Shown here piece by piece: positions 1 through 6,566 of a stretch of DNA of 16,671 nucleotides (within the stretch, counting starts at the first letter, position 1; each line of letters begins with the position of its first letter). The DNA is taken from contig JAJFTX010000057.1 of assembly GCA_021372715.1 (NCBI GenBank), forward strand, positions 1 to 16,671. The letters run 5' to 3'. The notes below the pieces were generated by a model, which worked only from the letters and a program-made list of their open reading frames with translations, made no database searches and was not told where the DNA came from. The translations under genes and the position numbers were made by a program. The stretch comes from Methanobacterium sp. (lineage in GTDB: Archaea > Methanobacteriota > Methanobacteria > Methanobacteriales > Methanobacteriaceae).

Positions 1-131
1 GTCTATTTTTATAATCATTAAACCAACTATAAAAACTTATTCAAATATGAATTGGTTAAAGATAGTTAATATTGGATCCATTTTAACAAGGATAATTATC
101 ATTGATTCATTTTACATGATGAACTTAATAT

Positions 132-671
132 TCATAAATAAGTTTTCATTTTGTCTAAAGTTTTGTTGAAATCATCATTTTCTAAAATCACCAACGAACA
201 ACCCATAAGAGCAGCGCAATTTACCATTGAAATCCTTAAAAGCATCATATATTCTTTAATACTAGCTATATTCTCATTAGGCCGGGGTTTTATAGGGTCT
301 TGATTTCTGCGTTGGATGATATTATCACAGGAAGCTTCTATCAAGATGATGATTTGTGGTGAAAGTATCTCTAAAGGGAGGGATATTAGATATCCCTTAG
401 AAGATCTGTCTATGCCATGTAGATCAAGTATTACATCTTCTTGATCTTCAACTAGAGAAGCTGCTTTCCGCCAGATATCATGTTGCAGATCCAGGGGAAG
501 TTGAAACATATCCTCTAAGGTTGATGCCACTCCCTTTTTCTTCGCCAATTGAAGCATCAGCTCCCCATAATTTATATGTTTATATCCTAAGGATTTTGCT
601 GCATGGTGGCACAGGGATGTTTTTCCTACACCTGGAACACCCACCACTGCGGCAAGGTTCCAGAGAACCAT
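132..671 (-). CDS. AdkA-like (archaeal-type) adenylate/nucleoside monophosphate kinase
   Basis: This is a 179-residue P-loop kinase resembling the archaeal adenylate kinase AdkA (about 190 residues), which converts AMP + ATP to 2 ADP in the cytoplasm. The Walker A motif GVPGVGKT lies at residues 11-18. INYGELM (33-39), the DLHG...KGYL...LP segment (83-99), the PQIIILIEAS strand (105-114) and an arginine-rich lid-like RR..DP..PRP (121-131) follow the AdkA order. The start codon lies one base after the stop codon of the upstream DUF59 gene, which implies translational coupling and a shared message. The main adkA of methanogens usually sits with secY in the ribosomal protein cluster (family knowledge), so this copy may be a paralogue with another nucleotide substrate. 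The kinase fold is clear; the substrate is inferred. Confidence 0.75.
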   Translation of the reverse strand: MVLWNLAAVVGVPGVGKTSLCHHAAKSLGYKHINYGELMLQLAKKKGVASTLEDMFQLPLDLQHDIWRKAASLVEDQEDVILDLHGIDRSSKGYLISLPLEILSPQIIILIEASCDNIIQRRNQDPIKPRPNENIASIKEYMMLLRISMVNCAALMGCSLVILENDDFNKTLDKMKTYL

Positions 672-672
672 T

Positions 673-966
673 TTATTTGTTCACCATTTCACATATAGCA
701 TCAGCCATCATATGTCCTTCTACAATGACTTCTGCTTTGTCAATCTCATCCAGACTTTCTGCTGCTAATCTGGCCTGCATTGCTATGTTTGCCGCGCTCA
801 TACATCCTGGATTGGTGGGTATGATGGTAATTTTTGCAGTTTTTTCTTCTTCGTTTACTTCAACATTACCTAATATACCCATCTCCACGATACTTATTCC
901 CATGTGTGGATCAGGCACTTTTGCTATTTCTTCTCGTATCTTTTTAATTATTTCATCTTCTGACAT
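673..966 (-). CDS. DUF59/MIP18-family iron-sulfur assembly-type protein
   Basis: This 97-residue protein has the MIP18/DUF59 (SufT/PaaD-like) pattern: a short N-terminal helix, DPHMGISIVEMGILGNVEV (residues 19-37) matching the usual DPE.....DLGLV..V, a beta strand ITIIPT, and the conserved NPGC with Cys55. Members help mature or carry Fe-S clusters in the cytosol. The usual tryptophan/serine C-terminal motif is replaced by EGHMMADAICEMVNK, so it is a divergent branch. An SD-like GAGGAAT precedes the ATG, and the next gene, an AdkA-like kinase, starts one base after its stop. The family call is good; a role in Fe-S assembly is inferred from the family and not shown here. Confidence 0.8.
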   Translation of the reverse strand: MSEDEIIKKIREEIAKVPDPHMGISIVEMGILGNVEVNEEEKTAKITIIPTNPGCMSAANIAMQARLAAESLDEIDKAEVIVEGHMMADAICEMVNK

Positions 967-997
967 TATTATTCCTCAAAAATTAATTATTATATGA

Positions 998-1013
998 TTT
1001 ATATATTAAATTT
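998..1013 (-). promoter_or_regulatory. Putative TATA box of the DUF59-kinase operon
   Basis: Read on the minus strand this is an archaeal TATA-like TTTAATATATAAAT. It ends about 32 bases before the ATG at 966, which would place transcription start near 980 and leave a short leader holding the GAGGAAT SD. The surroundings are AT-rich, so a chance match is possible. Confidence 0.4.
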
Positions 1014-1024
1014 TAAATTTATTC

Positions 1025-1081
1025 ATTCAATGCAGTTATATTTATTAAATATACCTTTAGAAGTCTCCGTCTACATTGAAT
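1025..1081. repeat. Inverted repeat with nested AT palindrome
   Basis: ATTCAATG (1025-1032) is exactly complementary to CATTGAAT (1074-1081). Inside the loop TATATTTA-T-TAAATATA (1037-1053) is a perfect 8+1+8 palindrome. It lies in the 187-bp spacer between the ArcS-like gene and the DUF59 gene, both on the minus strand, so it would fall in the 3' UTR of the first or upstream of the second. No U-tract follows closely, so it is not a clear terminator. Confidence 0.4.
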
Positions 1082-1153
1082 AAATGTAATATTCTATTTT
1101 ATAGATATGCTATTTAAACTTATGTGATGACATTAGAAAATTTTATTAAATGT

Positions 1154-2068
1154 TCAGCTTTTTTGCCTGTGCCTGATCCTGACCGCTACTCCTTTTTCTG
1201 CTTTTTTCATCTCTCCACCGGCAAGGACAGCTTTTCCCACACCGATCACTTCTCTATCTCTTAAAATAACTACTTCGTCCCGGGGAATGATACCTGGATG
1301 AGCGTTGACTACTCCAGGGGCAAATAAAGTATTTGTTTTCAAGTCAAAATCAATTTCCACCCAATTTTTTTCTAGCTCTTTTAATCTCTGACCACCTTCT
1401 AGATTAAGGGAGAAAAGCCCTGTATCATATAGTAATGTGGCTATCTGTTTATTTTCATGGATTATACGCCGGTTAAACCGACCGGTAACACGTGACCCAT
1501 CAGGTATTATAGAGTCCGCATCCCTACCATTGAATTGATAACGAGCAATTGATCTAAGTTTTTTTAGGTTTTTGTTTTTATCTTTAATTTTTGAGTGATT
1601 TTTAAGGTTCTTTCTAAGATTATGCATAGATTGTGACGAAGTTGTTTTACCATCCTCACTAGTGTATTGAGCATCATCCAAATAATTTTCGCAAACTTCC
1701 CTGTATCCTCCACTTACATGAGCTATAACGGGTTTATCACCAACATATTCCTGAAGACATTTGCCAGTAACATCTATTTCCTCTTGAGACCAATCCCCAG
1801 TGGTTGAGACATCATATGATTGTATAGGATAAGTGTTTTCCATTTCACGAGGACATATGCCAAATGGAGAAGTTAAAATAGCCTCCTGGTAGCCTTTAGT
1901 GGCTCTCATGAAGGTTCTGTGAGTTTTGGATTGTGAATAGGGTTTTCTCATGCTGCAGGGCAATATAACCACCACTTCACCCTGAGGATCGAGATTAATC
2001 ATTCTATCCCTCCATCTACGGGCTTCTGGACGATTTATAGCTAGTTCAGTTGTGCAAAGAACCTTCAT
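1154..2068 (-). CDS. ArcS-like archaeosine synthase, short form (DUF5591 + PUA)
   Basis: The 304-residue protein carries the signature of archaeosine synthase ArcS, PCS (residues 37-39) followed by KPYSxSxxH (42-50). A C-terminal PUA RNA-binding domain spans roughly residues 231-304 (EIDFDLKTNTLFAPGVVNA...DEVVILR...VIGVGKAVL). ArcS acts on the preQ0 base at position 15 of archaeal tRNAs on the way to archaeosine, together with a radical SAM partner (family knowledge). Full ArcS proteins are about 500-650 residues with an N-terminal transglycosylase-like domain; that part is absent, so this is a split or reduced form. A lysine/asparagine-rich linker (about 150-170) separates the two halves. 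An AGGGAT SD-like sequence precedes the ATG. No radical SAM partner of the RaSEA kind is adjacent. Confidence 0.75.
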   Translation of the reverse strand: MKVLCTTELAINRPEARRWRDRMINLDPQGEVVVILPCSMRKPYSQSKTHRTFMRATKGYQEAILTSPFGICPREMENTYPIQSYDVSTTGDWSQEEIDVTGKCLQEYVGDKPVIAHVSGGYREVCENYLDDAQYTSEDGKTTSSQSMHNLRKNLKNHSKIKDKNKNLKKLRSIARYQFNGRDADSIIPDGSRVTGRFNRRIIHENKQIATLLYDTGLFSLNLEGGQRLKELEKNWVEIDFDLKTNTLFAPGVVNAHPGIIPRDEVVILRDREVIGVGKAVLAGGEMKKAEKGVAVRIRHRQKS

Positions 2069-2134
2069 TTATATCCCTGAAAATCATGTTTTTTATAATA
2101 AATTTCTCTTTTCATATTTATTTTTCTAATCAAT

Positions 2135-3643
2135 CTATAGATATTCACCATTCACCCATTTAATTCCACATATCTGAGATAGATCTTTATTCATGGACAC
2201 TAAATCTTCCTTATCAAGTTCATTGACGTTATTTTTTCCCACAATACGGACTAAATTACCTATTTCTTCGGAAGATACTTTTATATAATTCATTAATCTT
2301 TTTACACCTTCATCTAAATCTATTTGTTTCATGAGTTGAGGATTCTGAGTGGTAATTCCAGTGGGACATAATCCAGTGTGACATATTCGATATTGCTGGC
2401 AATTTATAGCTATTAAAGCTGCAGTACCAATGTAAACTGCATCAGCTCCTAAAGATAAGCATTTTGCCAAGTCAGCGGATCTTCTCAACCCGCCTGAGGC
2501 TATAATAGATACCTTTTCTTTTAAGCCTAAATCATCTAATGTTTTTTTGGCTTGAGGAATGGCTGCCCAAATAGGTATACCTACATTATCCCTCACATAC
2601 ATATCAGTTGCGCCGGTACCCCCTCCAAATCCATCCAGGGTTATAAAATCAACTCCTGAATTTGCCAGTATCTGCACATCTTTTTTTATATCTCCGCAAC
2701 CTATTTTAGCACCTATTGGTGCCCCATCGGTAATATTAGTTAGCCATTTCACTTTTTCTTCAACATCCTGAGGGCTGGTTATATCTTGATGATGAGCTGG
2801 AGAGTAGGAACCCTCACCAGGCTCCAGATCTCTTATACTGGCTACTTCCATGGTCATTTTCTCTGCAGGCAAATAACTTCCCTTTCCAGGATAGGCTCCT
2901 TGTCCAAATCTGATTTCCACAGAAGCAGCATTTTTAAGTATTTCTTCATTAACTCCGTATCTGCCTGTGGAATATTGTATTATTTGATAATCCCCGGGTA
3001 TTTTTTCTTCATCTATCAACCCACCTTCACCAGAGTTATATCCTATTTCAAGATGGGTTGCTGCTTCTTTAATTACCAGTTTTACATTCCTGGAAACCGC
3101 ACCGAAACTCATACCTGAAATTAGTATAGGGGAAGATAATTTCAATGGTTTATTGGCTTGTTCTCCTAGAGTGAATTCTAGATTCACAAATTCGTCTCTA
3201 TTTAAGGGTATTTTATTTACTTGAGCAGGTATGAAGTGAATATCATCAAGAGAAAAAGGTAATTTTTTCAATGAACCCATGGAAACCGATGTACTTTCCT
3301 GGTTAATGCTTACTTCACTGATGTCTACTATGGTCTGATAAAAAGATTTATCTTCATCGGATCTTTGTTTACGCATTAAAGTTTTAGTTTCACCAGTTTC
3401 CACTTGATTGCAGTAGTAAAGACCGTTTAAATCATGCTCAAAATAAATGGGGCAGGTGTTACATATGCAGCTTTTTGCTTCAATTTCACATTCACTGGCT
3501 TGGATTCCACAGAAAAGGATTTCTTCAGAACATTTATGGGGATAACTGGGGCATCTGGAACACATGCATTTCTTTCTATTTTCTTCTGTGTCAGAGATTT
3601 GCGTTCGAATATCAGATGGCTCTAAAACCATTTTATCACTCAT
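2135..3643 (-). CDS. Glutamate synthase FMN-domain protein (GltB/MgsC-like) with Cys-rich N-terminus
   Basis: This 502-residue protein has the FMN/3Fe-4S synthase domain of glutamate synthases over about residues 130-500. Visible features are ISGMSFGAVS (175-184), NSGEGGL (203-209), GDIKKDVQ and LDGFGGGTGAT (336-346), IPIWAAIPQA, and the 3Fe-4S cluster motif C415xxxxxC421HTGxC426PTGITTQ. The N-terminus (26-78) holds ten cysteines in CxC/CxxC-rich spacing, including CMCSRCPSYP and CICNTCPIYF, resembling a DUF2769-type metal or Fe-S domain. The glutamine amidotransferase domain of a full glutamate synthase is missing and not encoded nearby. It may therefore use ammonia, a partner subunit elsewhere, or be methylglutamate-synthase-like. 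No strong SD precedes the ATG, and the upstream spacer is a divergent AT-rich promoter region shared with the prenyltransferase gene. Confidence 0.8.
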   Translation of the reverse strand: MSDKMVLEPSDIRTQISDTEENRKKCMCSRCPSYPHKCSEEILFCGIQASECEIEAKSCICNTCPIYFEHDLNGLYYCNQVETGETKTLMRKQRSDEDKSFYQTIVDISEVSINQESTSVSMGSLKKLPFSLDDIHFIPAQVNKIPLNRDEFVNLEFTLGEQANKPLKLSSPILISGMSFGAVSRNVKLVIKEAATHLEIGYNSGEGGLIDEEKIPGDYQIIQYSTGRYGVNEEILKNAASVEIRFGQGAYPGKGSYLPAEKMTMEVASIRDLEPGEGSYSPAHHQDITSPQDVEEKVKWLTNITDGAPIGAKIGCGDIKKDVQILANSGVDFITLDGFGGGTGATDMYVRDNVGIPIWAAIPQAKKTLDDLGLKEKVSIIASGGLRRSADLAKCLSLGADAVYIGTAALIAINCQQYRICHTGLCPTGITTQNPQLMKQIDLDEGVKRLMNYIKVSSEEIGNLVRIVGKNNVNELDKEDLVSMNKDLSQICGIKWVNGEYL

Positions 3644-3833
3644 TGAATTTTTTTAATTATCTATAATTTACCATAATATGATTTATTATTATATTCTTAA
3701 TAGGATTTTATTTTAAATTCAATAAAATATTTTCTGGATTAAAATTTTATAATAATATTTAATTAAATCTTGAATATAAAAAAATAAGTCTTAAATTAAT
3801 ATTAAGCATTATGATAAATAAAACCTGAATGAT

Positions 3834-4634
3834 ATGATAAAAACACTCTTAAAGTCAATTAGGATAAGCTGGGCATCAAAAACAGTGAATATGTTTCTAC
3901 TGGCCTTAACATATGCTTATTTCTCTGGTTTGACCATCAACAATCCACTGGAAATAGTGGAGGGCCTTATTCTGGTTTCTGTACTGTGGGGGGCTTTATA
4001 TAGTTTGAATGATTTTACTGATCTTAAATTTGATATTAAAGATCCAGAAAAACAGAATAGAGCTTTCATCCAGGAAAAATTGGAAAAAAAATGGATTATA
4101 ACTTTCATAGTCTCTTTAATCTCCATTGTATTTCTGATTTCATTGGCCACCTTAGGAATAGATTTCTCAATTATCCTGGCTCTTATGGTTATTAACCAAA
4201 TTATTTACACATTACCACCTATTAGACTTAAAGATACCAAATTAGCCCCATTTGCCAGTACTGCCACTAATTCTGTATTAAGAATTGCCGCATGCTGCGT
4301 AATACTGGGAAATCTGCTTTTAGTACCATTTAATGTCTATATTTTAATGTATACTGCTAGTATGGGGACTTATCTTATGTACAAAGGAAAACCTAAAACA
4401 GCCAGCCTGGTGGGTTTTCTAACCGGTGTCATTCTCATTTATACAATTTATACTGGAGAAATGAATTTAATACAACTGACTGTGGCAGTTTTACCTGCCA
4501 TTATTGCAGGTATACCTCTATATTTGTCATTATACAGAGATAAAAAAAGAATGTCCCATATAGCCGATGTTTTATATCATCAAGTTGCTTTAATATTTTA
4601 CTTGGCCTGTATTGCATATATTCTGTTCTTTTAA
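3834..4634 (+). CDS. UbiA-family integral membrane prenyltransferase
   Basis: The 266-residue protein is very hydrophobic, with about seven to nine predicted membrane helices. It carries the first Asp-rich motif of the UbiA superfamily, NDxxDxxxD (N59-D67), followed by PEKQNRAF (71-78), and the YTLPPIRLK signature (125-133). These bind the Mg-diphosphate of a prenyl donor at the membrane. In archaea, UbiA members make digeranylgeranylglyceryl phosphate and other prenylated compounds. The substrate cannot be read here, and the second Asp motif is weak (YRDKKRMSHIAD, 234-245). It converges on a geranylgeranyl reductase gene, suggesting a lipid or prenyl-compound role. No clear SD precedes the ATG. 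Confidence 0.8.
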   Translation: MIKTLLKSIRISWASKTVNMFLLALTYAYFSGLTINNPLEIVEGLILVSVLWGALYSLNDFTDLKFDIKDPEKQNRAFIQEKLEKKWIITFIVSLISIVFLISLATLGIDFSIILALMVINQIIYTLPPIRLKDTKLAPFASTATNSVLRIAACCVILGNLLLVPFNVYILMYTASMGTYLMYKGKPKTASLVGFLTGVILIYTIYTGEMNLIQLTVAVLPAIIAGIPLYLSLYRDKKRMSHIADVLYHQVALIFYLACIAYILFF

Positions 4635-4701
4635 AGCCAAAAAATAATTAAATTAAAAAAATTATAAATAATTAAAGAATTCAAAAATCTGATTTTAATA
4701 A

Positions 4702-5886
4702 TTAAAACAGCTTTCCCAATTTCAAAAGAGCCTTAGGAGATACTTTTATTAAATTTTTTATTAATTCTGCAGTGTTGATGTTTTCCAATTCTATGTCCTG
4801 GAATGCTTCCGCTATAGAGTTAAGTTCTTCATCAGAAAGGCTTAAAAGGTATTCTTTAACTTTCAAATCTCTTTTGAACTTTTTACCGATGTTCTCTTCA
4901 CATCTTTCCTGATACTTTTTCAGTTTTGCTTTTGAACAATCATCATCTCTAATCGCTTGAGCAGCAACCTGACCAGCATATAAACCTGCTTCCATTGCAG
5001 ATATTATACCTCCACCGGTTAAGGGGTTAACCTGACTGGCAGCATCTCCTACTATCATGAAGTTGTCTGTCACCAATTCCTTAAGCATTCCACCCACGGG
5101 ATCTCCCCCTATATTTAATTCCACCGGCTGTGCATTCTGGGTGGCCGGGCAGTTTTCCACAAATTCCAAAAGATGCTGGTAGGCGCTTTTATCGGTTTCA
5201 GTGGTTAAAATTCCCAATCCTACATTAGCTATGTCATCTCCTTTAGGGAATAACCATGCGTAACCTCCCGGGGCCACACTTCCGAAGTGGAATTCAATAG
5301 AATCAGGATCATCCATTTTAACTCCTGCCATTTCAAATTGGGCGCATGATTCCATATTCTTGGGTTTTATGGTGGTTTTAAGTCCGGCCCATCTTCCTAC
5401 TCTTGATTCAGGTCCATCTGCTCCGATAACTATTTTGGCTTTGATCTTAAATTCCTCTCCCATTGTTTCGGCTGTCACAATCAAACTGTCATCTTTCCTT
5501 TCCAGTCCTGTTGCCAGGGTTTTTACCATGATCTTCGCACCGGCCCGGGCTGCATCCATGGCCATGTGTTTATCAAATACTTTCCTCTCTAGGATGTACC
5601 CTGCTTCGGGGAGTTTAACTTTCTCTTCATTTAACCATACACTGGTTCCATTGGGAGCCTTCATTAGAACTCCGCTAAGTTCCTTAGTTACCCATCTGCT
5701 GCTGGGTTCTATTTTTAATTTCTTAAGGCCTTCTTTGGATACTCCTTCTGCACATCTTTTAGGGGCTCCTATCTCAGATTTTTTATCAATCAATATAACC
5801 TCTGAACCATTTAATGCTGCGTGTTTAGCAGCTGATGAGCCTGCTGGTCCTGCTCCTATCACCAGAATGTCGGTTTCTATTAACAT
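4702..5886 (-). CDS. Geranylgeranyl reductase (digeranylgeranylglycerophospholipid reductase family)
   Basis: The 394-residue flavoprotein has the N-terminal FAD-binding GAGPAG (11-16) with the ribose-binding Asp34, then the family's PKRCAEG (42-48) with its conserved cysteine Cys45. GADGPESRVGRWAG (155-168), PGGYAWLFPKG (206-216) and GDAASQVNPLTGGG (280-293) complete the pattern. This enzyme reduces the geranylgeranyl chains of archaeal lipids to saturated phytanyl chains at the membrane. A strong SD (GAGGAGAG) lies 9 bases before the ATG. A two-cluster ferredoxin ends 21 bases upstream on the same strand. Ferredoxin support of geranylgeranyl reductase has been shown in Methanosarcina (established knowledge), so the pair is likely a functional unit. 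Confidence 0.9.
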   Translation of the reverse strand: MLIETDILVIGAGPAGSSAAKHAALNGSEVILIDKKSEIGAPKRCAEGVSKEGLKKLKIEPSSRWVTKELSGVLMKAPNGTSVWLNEEKVKLPEAGYILERKVFDKHMAMDAARAGAKIMVKTLATGLERKDDSLIVTAETMGEEFKIKAKIVIGADGPESRVGRWAGLKTTIKPKNMESCAQFEMAGVKMDDPDSIEFHFGSVAPGGYAWLFPKGDDIANVGLGILTTETDKSAYQHLLEFVENCPATQNAQPVELNIGGDPVGGMLKELVTDNFMIVGDAASQVNPLTGGGIISAMEAGLYAGQVAAQAIRDDDCSKAKLKKYQERCEENIGKKFKRDLKVKEYLLSLSDEELNSIAEAFQDIELENINTAELIKNLIKVSPKALLKLGKLF

Positions 5887-5907
5887 CTAATTTTCTCTCC
5901 TCATAAT

Positions 5908-6087
5908 TTATGATAATTCAGAATCTTCTTCTTTTTCTAGGGCTTGAACAGGACAAACCTTAAGGCAGATCCTGCATTCTTTACATCCTTCATTGAATAT
6001 TAAGCTGTTTTCTCTGACTTCTATCAGAGAGCGGGGACATACGGCAGCGCATTCCCCACAGTACATGCACCATTCATTTACTATCAT
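5908..6087 (-). CDS. Small 2[4Fe-4S] ferredoxin
   Basis: The minus strand encodes 59 residues starting MIVNEWCMYCGECAAVCP. Two classic cluster motifs are visible: C7xxC10xxC13xxxC17P and C35xxC38xxC41xxxC45P, which bind two [4Fe-4S] clusters. It is a low-potential electron carrier in the cytoplasm. The stop codon lies 21 bases before the geranylgeranyl reductase start, so it is probably the first gene of that operon and supplies its electrons. It could also serve the radical SAM enzyme upstream. The C-terminus is acidic (EKEEDSE). A TATA-like TTTAAAAATAAACA lies near 6122-6136, and AAGGAT is a weak SD. Confidence 0.9.
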   Translation of the reverse strand: MIVNEWCMYCGECAAVCPRSLIEVRENSLIFNEGCKECRICLKVCPVQALEKEEDSELS

Positions 6088-6331
6088 TTTATCAACTTAT
6101 CCTTAAAAGATTTCTATCTTCTGTTTATTTTTAAACTTCTAATATCTATAATCTAGGTTAAAAAGTTTACTTATGTATTATATTGTATCCCACTGAATTA
6201 ATCTAATTTTTTTTAACTTAAGTATATTAATTTTATTTAAAAAAGAGAAATTATAGAGAAAAAAAGAATTATTTAAACGTATTTTCTTTTCAATTTCCTG
6301 TTTAATTAATTAATATCAATATAATAGTTTA
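6088..6331. other. AT-rich spacer, no gene seen
   Basis: This 244-bp spacer separates the zinc-ribbon gene from the ferredoxin gene, both on the minus strand. No convincing reading frame or RNA gene is visible. It holds a likely terminator for the upstream gene (6239-6265) and a likely TATA box for the ferredoxin operon near 6122-6136. Confidence 0.5.
6239..6265 (-). terminator. Oligo-T terminator after the zinc-ribbon gene
   Basis: On the minus strand there are T7 (6259-6265) and T6 (6239-6244) runs some 65-90 bases past the stop codon of the zinc-ribbon gene. Archaeal RNA polymerase terminates on such runs without a hairpin. No hairpin is evident. Confidence 0.45.
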
Positions 6332-6484
6332 TTATTCACCAGTTACAAATACATATCCACATTCAGAGCAGATAACAGCGCTGGTGGTGGCATGAGCCCG
6401 ATGTTCAGGTTCAATATCTCTTTTTATTGTTTTATCCTTACTACCACATTCAGGACATTTCTTATCCAGTTTATCTATGTTCAT
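6332..6484 (-). CDS. 50-residue double-CxxC zinc-ribbon protein, candidate radical SAM substrate
   Basis: This small gene encodes 50 residues: MNIDKLDKKCPECGS at the start, CSECGYVFVTGE at the end. Cys10/Cys13 and Cys39/Cys42 form two knuckles of a treble-clef/zinc-ribbon fold. The linker IEPEHRAHATTSAV is polar, with His29 and His32. A strong SD (AAAGGAG) stands before the ATG. It lies 82 bases downstream of a radical SAM/SPASM gene on the same strand with no strong terminator between. I recall that NCBI families pair a methanogen peptide-modifying radical SAM protein with a short Cys-rich peptide, and this gene fits that arrangement, but membership is not verified. The alternative is an ordinary zinc-binding protein with no link to the enzyme. 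Confidence 0.8.
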   Translation of the reverse strand: MNIDKLDKKCPECGSKDKTIKRDIEPEHRAHATTSAVICSECGYVFVTGE

Positions 6485-6566
6485 AAATTTTATCTCCTTT
6501 TATGAGTTAAATAAAATAAATTTCTTTGTTTTTTTAATAAAAATAAACATAGAATAATTATTTTGT

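Noticed and set aside
521..997. Plus-strand open frame over the DUF59 and kinase genes
   Set aside because: It lies antisense to two genes with clear family motifs and shows no domain of its own; it is low in charged residues, as is usual for shadow frames.
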